A DNA stretch of 64,000 nucleotides from Luzula sylvatica (lineage: Eukaryota > Streptophyta > Magnoliopsida > Poales > Juncaceae), in contig OX326960.1 in NCBI GenBank assembly GCA_946800325.1, positions 50,959,355-51,023,354 of the forward strand, in the 5' to 3' direction. The notes beneath the pieces were generated by a model. That model did not search any database and was not told the origin of the DNA. It saw only the letters and a list, made by a program, of their open reading frames with translations. A program made the position numbers and the translations under genes. This document shows positions 21,362-31,582 of this stretch, in pieces (position 1 is the stretch's first letter; every line of letters starts with the position of its first letter).

Positions 21362-22865
21362 TGTTGGTTCAAATTTCCTATTGTTTGATTATCTCAAATA
21401 CAATGTCGATACTACTAACGAAATCTAGCAAGATAAATGTGTAGGAGATAGGTACAAAATGAAAGGATCAATCAAGAATAACAACAATCAAAGACGTCAA
21501 AGAATCACGGATAAAATCAAGACGCACATGAATCAAGACATTGAAGAATTGCGAAGAAGATCAAGACATAGAAGATTCCGCAAGTTGGGATATCTACCTA
21601 ATCATCAATACAATATATAGGTATCTCTAAACTTGTTTAAAAGATTAAACTCAATGAAAAAGTACTTGAATTCAATTAAAAAGGCTGAAATCAGTATGTC
21701 CGTTGCAACGGAATTCCAGTCCGTTGTAACGGAACTACTCGAGTTATTCAACATGGGAAAAACCAGTATAGTCCGTTGCAACGTAATCACCAATACGTTG
21801 TAACGGAAATGTACGTTGTAACGGAACTCTATCTCCGTTGCAACGTTATTTTATTTCCAATGAGGAAGCCTGTCACAGAAGAATGTCCGTTGTAACGGAC
21901 ATTAATGTCCGTTGTAACGGACATCAAGGCTTCACTTCAGTATAAACTTCCACATAGGTCCGTTGTAACGGATTAACCAGTCCGTTGTAACGGAAACCCT
22001 CACCACGTTGTAACGGAAAACTCTCCGTTGCAACGGGAATTAAAACCAAAGCTGAAGTGTTGTCTCAGTAGCATGTCCGTTGGAACGGACTCAAGTCCGT
22101 TGGAACGGACTAGCTAACACAGACGTCCGTTGTAACGGACTACGTTCCGTTACAACGGACTGTGTAATAAATTCAAGTACGGCAGCCTCCAACGGCTAGT
22201 TTTTGAATCACTCCGTTGCAACGGACCATATGTCCGTTGCAACGGACTATTCAGAATAAGCAATTCAGGGAAGGGACTATGTGTTCTATAAATAGAACCC
22301 TTCCCTCATTCTCTCACCTGACTTGAGCTATCAAAATTATACATTAAAAAGAGAGAATCCTTGCTATACCATTGAGTTAGATAATCTTCTAAAACATTCT
22401 TAGAGATTAGATTTCCCTCTTCTCCCTTCAAATAATATTCCCAACTTGCGTGACCGATCACGTTCTAAGTTAGTATTTAAAAAGTGTAATAGGCTAGTGC
22501 AACAAATTGTAAAGAGCCTAAGCTATAGATCGATAGAAGCGTGTAAATCGATCTAGGCAAATCCTTGTAATCGAGTTGAGTTGGAATTCAATCGAAAGCC
22601 AAAAAGAGGCACAAGGCATTCCCGGAGACGTAGGTACTCGCAAATAATTGAGTCGGTCAATTAAGCGAGTAAAGGGTGAGTTAAAGCTACAAAGCAACCA
22701 CCTACCGAACTTCGTAAACAAACATCTTGTGTCAAAGTGTTTGTACGGTATCATCTTCATCATCTAAATTATTATTTATTCCGCATCGTAAATTAGGTTT
22801 AAATCTAAACTAAGTGTAAGTTAGATTGCCAAATTTACCCCCCTCTAGGTTAGAATTAACCAACA
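21362..22865 (+). repeat. B2 5' LTR
   Basis: 1504 bp. Palindrome array at 21699-22260, TATA box TATAAATAG at 22287-22295, then a CT-rich leader. The last 420 bp (from about 22440) closely match B1's R/U5, showing common ancestry, while U3 has diverged. Confidence 0.92.
21699..22260. repeat. Palindrome array in U3 of B2 (centres TGCA, TGTA, TGGA)
   Basis: About twenty CCGT-N4-ACGG dyads such as GTCCGTTGTAACGGAC and TCCGTTGCAACGGA, mostly in pairs 8-15 bp apart. It occupies the U3 stretch before the TATA box. Confidence 0.9.
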
Positions 22866-22867
22866 AT

Positions 22868-22879
22868 TGGTATCAGAGC
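22868..22879 (+). other. Primer-binding site of B2
   Basis: TGGTATCAGAGC, the initiator-Met tRNA type, two bases after the 5' LTR. Confidence 0.9.
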
Positions 22880-22926
22880 AGGAATACAGACTGTCTCTTT
22901 GTGTAATTGACTACTTGTATTCGTTT

Positions 22927-24654
22927 ATGGCCTCACACGATTTTAGGAGGGAAATTACATACCCGAAAAAATTAGATGATAAAAATTGGAACCTTTGGAA
23001 GAAATGCATGACAAATGTATTTATTCTCCAAGATTTAAAATCGGTGGTGGAACGCGGGTACGAGGTCAAAATGGTAAAGACCTCCGAAACTAATGATACA
23101 CTAAAAATGTGTCCCACCACCGAGGCAAATGTGATGCTAGACATGTGTGCCCAAAAGTTAATTCTAAATCATATGGATGGGTCAATATCCGTACTAGTGG
23201 ACGGAAGTACCACATCTAATCAAATGTGGCGTGCTCTCCTTGATAGATTTGAAGGAAACGATCAAATGAAGAGAACCAAATTAATGGGACTCAATCAACA
23301 ACTTGAAAGTTTCCGAATGATCGAAGGTGAATCCGTAGATGATATGCATACACGCATGAATCATATCAAAAACGGATTCACCGCTTGGGGAGAGTCCCTA
23401 ACAAACTCTCGAGTTGTAGGTAAAATGATTCTAGCAATGCCATCGAGTTGGGAAACTCATCGAATCACGTTGGAGGCTATGATGGCTAAGCAAGACCTCA
23501 CGCCGGACGTTTTGTTGAGTCACTTACGAAATGTCGAGGCGCGCCTAAATCAACGAAGTGACAACACGGCAACAACCTCACACTCTTCACCGACTCCCAA
23601 AAGTGATGCTTCGCATGACTCAAGTCATGAGGTAAATCTAAATCTTGAATTTCAATCAATTACATCGAATCGAGATTCAAGCTCAACAAATGAATCGGAA
23701 TATACGTTAGAGCTTGAATTACACGATGATCTAGTTCGGGAAGTGACCCGGCTCAGAAAAATTGAGAAGGAAAATGAGAGCATGATACTCGCTCTCAAGG
23801 ATAAGGTATCCTCACTCGAATTATCGGTAACTTCGCACAAAGCCCAATTAACCGAATTAAACGGATTTTCAAAATGCGAGTGTCAAGCCCTAAAAGTAGA
23901 GACCTCATCTCTAAAAGTCGAAGTTCAAAATTTAAAATTTATGAACGAGTCTTTGAAGAGTACATGTGTATCTCTTACACGTAGCACTCCTTCATTGGAC
24001 AAAGTCTTGGAGGGACAAAAACCCGATGATAAGACGGGTCTAGGATTTAAGAAGACTACCCGTCATAAACCCCGTCCTACAAAATCCAATGATCAAAAAG
24101 GTAAACGGGAGAACAACCAACAAAACAATCGGGGAAATGCATTCATATACCGTGACCAAAACTACGGTAAGAATGTAAAAAGAGAACACCCTAAAAATAA
24201 TCGGTTCTATCCTAGGGATAACCACGTTACCCAACCATTATCCCATAAACGCATCGATTTGGGACAACCCGAGCGTCTATGTCAACGGGGATCAAATGGG
24301 TATTTCTATGAGGTAAATCACCCCGCAAACCGTTCATATCTACAAAGGGCTCTTAAACCTCGCAACCATACGCGCAAACCTTTTCAACCGAAAAACAATT
24401 TTGTCAACTCAACCAAATCGATACCTCAAAAGAAACCCCTAACAAACCAACTTTCAAATTACTTTGTCAAGAGTTCCGAAACCATCAACAAACCAACAAT
24501 TGCTTTTTGCAATTATTGTTGTAAGTTAGGACACATATCCACGAGTTGTGATCTTCGCTATCCAAAATCCACTCCAAAATTTGTATGGATGCGTAAAGAT
24601 AGACACACCATGGGCCCCTCCACCTCAAAGGGTGTTGGACCACCAAGGACCTAA
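22927..24654 (+). CDS. B2 ORF1: Copia-type Gag
   Basis: 575 residues from ATG 22927 (ATGGCC context); the open frame extends further up but only into the primer site. It is homologous to B1 ORF1: gag/UBN2 region residues about 10-190 (LDDKNWNLWKKCM, MWRALLDRFEGN, RMIEGESV, MPSSWETHR), a coiled-coil stretch about 250-330 (LKDKVSSLELSVTSHKAQL), a basic Asn-rich region, and a C-terminal CCHC knuckle at about 528-541 (CNYCCKLGHISTSC). The first knuckle of B1 is missing. Ends PPRT-stop. It should form virus-like particles that package the element's RNA; the enzymes must come in trans. Intact. Confidence 0.85.
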   Translation: MASHDFRREITYPKKLDDKNWNLWKKCMTNVFILQDLKSVVERGYEVKMVKTSETNDTLKMCPTTEANVMLDMCAQKLILNHMDGSISVLVDGSTTSNQMWRALLDRFEGNDQMKRTKLMGLNQQLESFRMIEGESVDDMHTRMNHIKNGFTAWGESLTNSRVVGKMILAMPSSWETHRITLEAMMAKQDLTPDVLLSHLRNVEARLNQRSDNTATTSHSSPTPKSDASHDSSHEVNLNLEFQSITSNRDSSSTNESEYTLELELHDDLVREVTRLRKIEKENESMILALKDKVSSLELSVTSHKAQLTELNGFSKCECQALKVETSSLKVEVQNLKFMNESLKSTCVSLTRSTPSLDKVLEGQKPDDKTGLGFKKTTRHKPRPTKSNDQKGKRENNQQNNRGNAFIYRDQNYGKNVKREHPKNNRFYPRDNHVTQPLSHKRIDLGQPERLCQRGSNGYFYEVNHPANRSYLQRALKPRNHTRKPFQPKNNFVNSTKSIPQKKPLTNQLSNYFVKSSETINKPTIAFCNYCCKLGHISTSCDLRYPKSTPKFVWMRKDRHTMGPSTSKGVGPPRT

Positions 24655-25797
24655 ATCACGTGTGAAAGACTCACTCCCTCACCACACTACCATAAGCCAA
24701 ACATTAAGGGGGAGTATGAGTACAAGAATTCATATTAGATTAACCTTCAATATGAATTCCCTATTTTTATAATTATCTACACACTTACGAAAAGGGCGAG
24801 AAAGGTACTCTTGTTTCCATGTAGGCACACAAGACCGAAGAGAGAAGTCGAAAAGCTCATCGTACACAAAACTTCACGATCTATCGTAGAAGAAAAATAA
24901 GCTCTAGAAATCGATCAAGAGTTCTCCTTCGTAAGCTTGGTTCTCGGGTCCATGACCGGAGCAAAGGTATAATCGCTTTAATAAATGACTTAAAGCATTA
25001 GAGGTATTTGTATTTCTACAAATATCATTGATTATCATGAATACTCGCATGCACATTTTTATAAATTTTTCATACGAAATTTTGTCACGAAACGCATATT
25101 TCCATATCCATAAAACCTATTTTAGATAAAGTATATATTTTTGAAATTTATGACACACAAAAACTTTTCAAAAGCCAAATTTTAACTCCTCATCCCAGTA
25201 AAGAGTCCGTTATAATGCACCAATGTGCGTTACAACGGACATAAGAGGGCAAGCCAAAACCTGCGAAATCAAAAAGTCCGTTACAACGGATAAACCAATC
25301 CGTTGCAACGGAAAGACTCTTCCGTTACAACGTAAGTATCTACGTTCCAACGGACAAACTGAGGTCTGAAAACCTCTCCAAACACAGAAGTCCGTTATAA
25401 CGGATTATCCAATCCGTTACAACGGATATGTGCGTTACCACGAACATAGTTCGTTATAACGGAAGTCTGAAATACCAGTTGAAATACCCCCAAATCGACA
25501 GTTGCGTTACAACGGAACTACACTTCCGTTGCAACGGACTTCACGATAACTGCATAAAAAAACTGTTCGACTGGTTTTTCTCTCCATTCTCTTCACTTCT
25601 ATCCACTTCGAAAAACTGCTTCACCTTCTCAAAACCTCCGAGATTCCTCTCCAAAACCGAAAATCTCTCCCTTTCCTCTTCCTATTTAACATCCATACTT
25701 CACTCTATTGAGATCCAAAAACCCTAATTCTCTCGAAAACCATTATTTCTCTCAAAAACCCTAGTTCTCTCCGAAATCTCTCTATCTCTCTCGAAAA
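24655..25797 (+). promoter_or_regulatory. B2 inter-ORF spacer with palindrome array and leader-like DNA
   Basis: TAAGGGGGAGT follows ORF1 near 24705. At 25204-25545 there are about eight pairs of CCGTT-type dyads. CATAAAAAAACTG (about 25552-25564) could be a weak TATA box. The following 230 bp are rich in CTCTC and AAAACCCTA, like a plant 5' leader, and end at the ORF2 ATG. This supports separate transcription of ORF2 but does not prove it. Confidence 0.5.
25204..25545. repeat. Palindrome array upstream of B2 ORF2
   Basis: Dyads such as GTCCGTTACAACGGAT and TCCGTTGCAACGGAC, the same centre types as the B2 LTRs, paired at 8-15 bp spacing. Confidence 0.85.
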
Positions 25798-27102
25798 ATG
25801 TCTACCAAGAGAGCGAAACGTCCATTACCAACCGGAAATCGCCGATTCGAGTTCAACAACACCGAAAACCATTACCTCTTCGAATCAATTACGCGAGCAC
25901 GTAAATTTCAGGACGAATTCAAAGAGCGTCCGGTCGCGAAATGTTTTTACGTGGAAATTCCTCCCGAGGCTATCACGCTTCGCGAAAACATCGAACCTCG
26001 AATCACCTATTGGAGTCTCGGCGGGTTGTGTAGTCTTCAATACCCCGTATACAACCAAATCGTACGTCTCTTTTATGCTCACGCCACACATGACGACGAC
26101 AACAAGTGTATTCGAAGCTATGTACTCGGTAAGGAATTAACAATCTCGGAATCAAACTTAATCGAATGGCTCGGTCTATCCCCGGATGGTGAGCGATTCT
26201 ATGTGAGTCGCGGTGATTCATATCACGGTAATGACTCGGAGGAGATGGAGAAAATCACCACTAATGATGGAACGTATTCATACTCCACCAAATACGAACC
26301 TAATCTCCGAGTCGCGTGGCAAATCGGGAATAACGTTCTCACCCCGGTTGTTAAATTAAAAACGAATCTCGAAACACGAAACAAGGTGTTGATCTACAAT
26401 TTATGGTACCAAGATACACCCACAATCAACATTCCCCACTTGATCATCAAGCACATGGAATACTCGTTGCGAGTCGGCACATCCTCTCTTCCCTATGGCC
26501 ACATCATCACCCTCGCATGTTTCAAATCCGGGATTACGATACCGGAATCGGAATGGCCATTCGGGAAGGTCACGACCGACAATCTCTTGACTCCCGAACG
26601 CCTTGAAGTGTTCGGACTAAGTCGAAAGACCAATCGAGGCCTCTCGGACCACTATTCTAGAAACAACCGAGCCGGTCCCTATTTCTTTCCTGAAATTCCC
26701 TCCGCATGGGTTCGATTTGACCCTCCGACGCAAGATACCAACAATCCTCCGGAACCGTTCCGCCGGCCCAAACGACGTGCTCTCAATGATGGCTCTAGCT
26801 CATCCACTCAACCGTATCTAACTTCTGAGGACATGCAAGCACTTCTCGTGGCCCAAACCCTCGAACTCAACACTAGCGCCGAATCAAGACGCGATGAGAT
26901 CCTCGCCGACAATCGTACGACCCGCGAAACCGTTCTTGCGGCCCGCGATGAGGTCTTCGCTGATAACGCCCTCATCCGAAACCATCAAGTTCAACTCCGT
27001 ACGGAATTATATGAATATATCGATACCAAATTCGAGGAAATGAACCTTCGCTTCAAAGCCTACAACGATCCCGACGATGAAGACTCGAACGGAGATGATT
27101 AG
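25798..27102 (+). CDS. B2 ORF2: plant-transposon-type protein of unknown function
   Basis: 434 residues, intact, ATG in a good context (AAAAATGTC). The N-terminal two thirds resemble the 'putative plant transposon protein' domain (YNQIVRLFYAHAT, LIEWLGLSPDGERFY, WQIGNNVLTPVVKLKTNLE, IPHLIIKHMEYSL). A basic RRPKRR block, possibly a nuclear signal, follows near residue 321, then a charged helical C-terminus (RDEILADNRTTRETVLAARDE) ending in an acidic tail. No reverse transcriptase, integrase, transposase catalytic triad or zinc finger is seen. The same ORF sits in the same place in B1, and its tail is recognisable in B3, so it is a fixed part of the family. Whether it is a structural, nuclear-entry or host-derived protein is unknown. 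Confidence 0.75.
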   Translation: MSTKRAKRPLPTGNRRFEFNNTENHYLFESITRARKFQDEFKERPVAKCFYVEIPPEAITLRENIEPRITYWSLGGLCSLQYPVYNQIVRLFYAHATHDDDNKCIRSYVLGKELTISESNLIEWLGLSPDGERFYVSRGDSYHGNDSEEMEKITTNDGTYSYSTKYEPNLRVAWQIGNNVLTPVVKLKTNLETRNKVLIYNLWYQDTPTINIPHLIIKHMEYSLRVGTSSLPYGHIITLACFKSGITIPESEWPFGKVTTDNLLTPERLEVFGLSRKTNRGLSDHYSRNNRAGPYFFPEIPSAWVRFDPPTQDTNNPPEPFRRPKRRALNDGSSSSTQPYLTSEDMQALLVAQTLELNTSAESRRDEILADNRTTRETVLAARDEVFADNALIRNHQVQLRTELYEYIDTKFEEMNLRFKAYNDPDDEDSNGDD

Positions 27103-27607
27103 AGTTATGTGTGTCTACCTAGCTCATTAGAGCATAAAAACATTTTCTAAAATTAGTACCCATTTGCATATGTCTTGTCATGTTTGTTTTCGAAAAACTT
27201 GTTTTAATTACGCTATTTCGTATGTGTATCCATGCATGTTTGCTTGTATGAACTTGAATTTATGATTAAGAGTTGATTTCGTTAAAATATTTGTGCAAAT
27301 GAGTATTATATTACTTTGGTAACTTTCTCATTACTAAAACTCGAAAATTATATCACATATTAATCTCAAAAATCATTCATAATTTAAAAGAGTATTCAAC
27401 TACATCAAAGCTTATACACGCGCGATATGCACGTGTTTAGGGGGAGCTTGTATGTAGGGGGAGCTTTCCTTCATGATTTTTCCAATTCAATCCCTTTTAA
27501 TCCACTTTCAAAAAGGGGGAGAAAGGATAATCATATTGGAAAGATACCGATAATCGATGTATCTCTCCAAATCGACATTGTTTTGAAATGAATCAAAAGG
27601 GGGAGTT
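27103..27607 (+). other. B2 3' non-coding region
   Basis: Contains TTTAGGGGGAGC and a second GTAGGGGGAGC near 27440-27464, a GGGGGAGAAAGG block near 27513, and the terminal AAAGGGGGAGTTTG before the LTR. These repeated purine tracts are shared with B1 (30168-30325) and B3 (44660-44808). Confidence 0.65.
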
Positions 27608-29111
27608 TGTTGGTTCAAATTTCCTATTGTTTGATTATCTCAAATACAATGTCGATACTACTAACGAAATCTAGCAAGATAAATGTGTAGGAGATAGGTA
27701 CAAAATGAAAGGATCAATCAAGAATAACAACAATCAAAGACGTCAAAGAATCACGGATAAAATCAAGACGCACATGAATCAAGACATTGAAGAATTGCGA
27801 AGAAGATCAAGACATAGAAGATTCCGCAAGTTGGGATATCTACCTAATCATCAATACAATATATAGGTATCTCTAAACTTGTTTAAAAGATTAAACTCAA
27901 TGAAAAAGTACTTGAATTCAATTAAAAAGGCTGAAATCAGTATGTCCGTTGCAACGGAATTCCAGTCCGTTGTAACGGAACTACTCGAGTTATTCAACAT
28001 GGGAAAAACCAGTATAGTCCGTTGCAACGTAATCACCAATACGTTGTAACGGAAATGTACGTTGTAACGGAACTCTATCTCCGTTGCAACGTTATTTTAT
28101 TTCCAATGAGGAAGCCTGTCACAGAAGAATGTCCGTTGTAACGGACATTAATGTCCGTTGTAACGGACATCAAGGCTTCACTTCAGTATAAACTTCCACA
28201 TAGGTCCGTTGTAACGGATTAACCAGTCCGTTGTAACGGAAACCCTCACCACGTTGTAACGGAAAACTCTCCGTTGCAACGGGAATTAAAACCAAAGCTG
28301 AAGTGTTGTCTCAGTAGCATGTCCGTTGGAACGGACTCAAGTCCGTTGGAACGGACTAGCTAACACAGACGTCCGTTGTAACGGACTACGTTCCGTTACA
28401 ACGGACTGTGTAATAAATTCAAGTATGGCAGCCTCCAACGGCTAGTTTTTGAATCACTCCGTTGCAACGGACCATATGTCCGTTGCAACGGACTATTCAG
28501 AATAAGCAATTCAGGGAAGGGACTATGTGTTCTATAAATAGAACCCTTCCCTCATTCTCTCACCTGACTTGAGCTATCAAAATTATACATTAAAAAGAGA
28601 GAATCCTTGCTATACCATTGAGTTAGATAATCTTCTAAAACATTCTTAGAGATTAGATTTCCCTCTTCTCCCTTCAAATAATATTCCCAACTTGCGTGAC
28701 CGATCACGTTCTAAGTTAGTATTTAAAAAGTGTAATAGGTTAGTGCAACAAATTGTAAAGAGCCTAAGCTATAGATCGATAGAAGCGTGTAAATCGATCT
28801 AGGCAAATCCTTGTAATCGAGTTGAGTTGGAATTCAATCGAAAGCCAAAAAGAGGCACAAGGCATTCCCGGAGACGTAGGTACTCGCAAATAATTGAGTC
28901 GGTCAATTAAGCGAGTAAAGGGTGAGTTAAAGCTACAAAGCAACCACCTACCGAACTTCGTAAAAAAACATCTTGTGTCAAAGTGTTTGTACGGTATCAT
29001 CTTCATCATCTAAATTATTATTTATTCCGCACCGTAAATTAGGTTTAAATCTAAACTAAGTGTAAGTTAGATTGCCAAATTTACCCCCCTCTAGGTTAGA
29101 ATTAACCAACA
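27608..29111 (+). repeat. B2 3' LTR
   Basis: 1504 bp copy of 21362-22865, with its palindrome array at 27945-28500 and TATA box at 28533-28541. Confidence 0.92.
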
Positions 29112-29116
29112 GGAAG

Positions 29117-29441
29117 GATAAGGGTTAAGGATTGAGTGGTTTTCGTGTGGACTTTTGTGTAAGTTTCTATCATGATGATTGCTTGCCTCCCGTCTCATTC
29201 ATGTACCGAATATATCGGTACAATATATCGTTTTCATTCCTCTTGACGTGTTGGAGACAACTAAACTTTCCAAATTACCAGAATTTCCTTCTAAAACCTG
29301 TAATTAAGCAATAAAACACACTTAGTGAAGAAATATTCTTGTTATCTCAAATATGAACAATTGTATATATAAAGTTGTGATTCAAAAGGGCTAAAATCCC
29401 CAAATTAGATATCAAAAAGGTGCTTTATTTTCCTCTTATCA
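29117..29441 (-). repeat. C 5' LTR, part 2
   Basis: Continuation of the C LTR after the B2 insertion. It matches 16186-16510 with about four differences and ends in TATCA before the target duplication AGGCG (29442-29446). Confidence 0.88.
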
Positions 29442-29446
29442 AGGCG

Positions 29447-29825
29447 TAAGCGAAAGAAGAAGGAGCGTGCTGAAAGCTCTAATGCTCAAGAGGACCGGGA
29501 TGCAAGGAGGTATGCGTACATACATACGCTGTTTGAGGAAATGGATGAGCGAGCGGTGAGAAATGGACAGATGATTCGGGACTCATTTCGGGAAGATTTG
29601 CGTGCATCGGAAGCACGAGTTCTCGAAAACGTGAATCAAAAATTTGCCGACCTTTATGTTCATCTTGGAAACCGATTTGTACCGTACCAGGATCCTCATG
29701 AACGAAATCCACCTCCTCCATCGCCTCCTCCCGCGGACCATCCGTCGGGGTCCAACTCGGGACAATTCAACACCGATACCTTCTTTGTGGCTGATCCGAA
29801 CTCTCACCCCGGCCCTTACGAATAG
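29447..29825 (+). pseudogene. B1 ORF2, C-terminal part
   Basis: Continues the frame broken at 14927: a lysine/arginine-rich stretch (KRKKKER), a helical region (LFEEMDERAVRNGQM, REDLRASEARVLENVNQKF) and a proline-rich end (NPPPPSPPPADHPSG), stop at 29823-29825. It corresponds to the RRPKRR and helical C-terminus of B2 ORF2, although the sequence has drifted. Confidence 0.7.
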
Positions 29826-30325
29826 GGAAAACATCAATCTAGGGACGTGATGTGATCTTAGGAGTACTTGTTTATGTTTGTTGTGCGTGAGTTTTTGAGT
29901 AATTTGTTTGGTACTTGTATGACTTGGATATTTAGGATAATGTGTGGTAATGTTGTCATAAATTAGGAACATTTTTAATATCGTAATCTGAGATTTTTCA
30001 TATTTTATGTTGGTTTTGGTAAATTTAGACCAACTACTGGTATGATCACAGAACTAAGTGCGTTCGAACGAACCAATTTGTTCGTTCGGAACGCACTCAC
30101 ATCTTCTTGCAATAATATGTGATTTTTTTTTCGAGCCCATACATTCATAAAATTCATTTATTGAGGGGGAGCTCGCATTTAGGGGGAGCCTTCCGTCGAT
30201 GAAGTCTCATTGGCCCTTTTGATCTCTTTCAAAACGGGGGAGAAACGATTGTACGGAAAGTTCTCAATGAAATGTTGAAACTCTCCAAACCGACAGTGTT
30301 TTGAAATTAATCAAAAGGGGGAGTT
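29826..30325 (+). other. B1 3' non-coding region
   Basis: Holds one palindrome pair at about 30058-30097 (GTGCGTTCGAACGAAC and GTTCGTTCGGAACGCAC), then GAGGGGGAGC, TTAGGGGGAGCC and the AAAAGGGGGAG polypurine tract before the LTR. Confidence 0.7.
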
Positions 30326-31577
30326 TGTTGGTTCAAATTTCCTGATAGTTTGATTATTTCAAAATACTGTCATTACTAACGTATACATCCAGAAAAGTGC
30401 AGGATAACATAGGTACGATACGAAGATGAAGGAGGGCTTGTGAAGTCTCAAGATGAACAAGACAAGAAGAACACAAGGAAGGCCATTGGAATACATCAAG
30501 AATCAAGATGTTGAAGCCTTCCGTGAGTGGGATGCGCCACAAATAAACCATAGGTAGAAACCTAGTAGATCTCAAGTAAAATCATGTTCAAAATAACAAA
30601 GAGTTCAATCAAGCATGATGTGCGTTCTGAACGAACTCAAAGTCCGTTCAGAACGGACTTGCCACATATAAAAATATTATCTCTTGATAAGAACCAAAAC
30701 TGTCACAGGATTGTGTGCGTTCGAACGAACAAACATGTCCGTTCGAACGGACATTTATAATCCGTTCACCTACCATTTAAGTGCGTTGAACGGACAATCC
30801 TTTCTGTGAACACAAAATTCAATGTATAATTGAGTCCGTTATGAACGGACTTTGTCCGTTCAAACGGACCCACAAATGTACTTGCACGTTATTTCGAAAC
30901 GGCTAGTACAAACTGCAAGTGCGTTCGGAACGAACATTGTGCGTTCGAACGCACTGGCAGTTTTCTGAAGGATTTCTATAGAGAGTATAAATAGAATCCT
31001 TCTAGGGCTTCTCTCTCCCACTTCTTCACTTTTCAAACTTTGAAAACCAAAAGAGAGAAAACCTAAGCTTTGATTATCCATATCCATTGATAGCTTGAGA
31101 GATCCTCTTTAGATCGTTGATCTACTTTCCAAATCCTCCACTAATCGTATCCCACTCACGTGACCGATCACGTTGTAGCTCGATTAGTGAAAAATTGTAA
31201 TAGGCTAGTGCAACAAATTGTAAAGAGCCTAAGCTATAGATCGATAGAAAGCGTGTAAATCGATCTAGACGACACCTTGTAATCGAGTGAGTTGGAATTC
31301 AATCGAAAGCCAAAAAGAGGCACAAGGCATTCCCGGAGACGTAGGTACTCGCAAATAATTGAGTCGGTCAATTAAGCGAGTAAAGGGTGAGTTAAAGCTA
31401 CATAGCAACCACCTACCGAACTTCGTAAACAAACATCTTGTGTTCAAGTGTTAGTACGGTATCATCTTTATCATCTAAATTATTATTAATTCCGCACCGT
31501 AAATTAGGGTATCATCTAAAGTAAGTGTACGTTAGATTACCACATTTACCCCCCCTCTAGGTTAGAATTAACCAACA
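30326..31577 (+). repeat. B1 3' LTR
   Basis: 1252 bp, 13 differences by eye from 9315-10566. Palindrome array at 30616-30957; TATA at 30986-30994. Two of the differences are mirror positions of one palindrome (30735-30754 against 9724-9743). Confidence 0.92.
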
Positions 31578-31582
31578 ATGGT

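Larger units (their letters stand above)
21362..29111 (+). mobile_element. B2: intact young non-autonomous gag-encoding LTR retrotransposon
   Basis: LTRs of exactly 1504 bp (21362-22865, 27608-29111) with ends TGTTGGTT...AACCAACA, only about four differences by eye, and target duplication GGAAG (21357-21361, 29112-29116). The pre-insertion site is visible intact in the other C LTR near 16170-16185. Primer site TGGTATCAGAGC at 22868-22879. It encodes Gag (22927-24654) and ORF2 (25798-27102), both open. No enzyme gene is present and the family length equals B1, so this is a stable non-autonomous family, not a chance deletion. Confidence 0.92.
14928..29441 (-). mobile_element. C: non-autonomous Gypsy-like LTR retrotransposon inserted in B1 ORF2
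   Basis: Minus-strand element with LTR ends TGATGAGAG...CTTATCA (plus strand), target duplication AGGCG at 14923-14927 and 29442-29446, and a primer site on the minus strand reading TGGCGCCGCTGCCGGGGA (20080-20097). That primer type is used by plant Tat/Ogre and related Gypsy elements. The polypurine tract GTATGGGGGTATT (minus) adjoins the 3' LTR at 16511-16523. The internal 3.6 kb holds a coiled-coil gag-like ORF and an integrase C-terminal fragment, but no protease, reverse transcriptase or RNase H. Its 5' LTR is split by B2. Confidence 0.88.
9315..31577 (+). mobile_element. B1: non-autonomous gag-encoding LTR retrotransposon
   Basis: Two LTRs of exactly 1252 bp (9315-10566 and 30326-31577), target duplication ATGGT at 9310-9314 and 31578-31582, an initiator-Met primer site at 10569-10580 and a polypurine tract (AAAAGGGGGAG) before the 3' LTR. 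Without the inserted C element it is about 7.74 kb, almost the length of B2 (7.75 kb). It encodes a Copia-type gag (ORF1) and a second ORF of plant-transposon type (ORF2), with no protease, integrase, reverse transcriptase or RNase H. By eye the LTRs differ at 13 positions. It must borrow enzymes from another element. Confidence 0.9.

Noticed and set aside
21699..22260. CRISPR-like array of repeated palindromes
   Set aside because: Repeat units are degenerate, paired and irregularly spaced, spacers are short and not uniform, and the context is a plant LTR with no cas genes.
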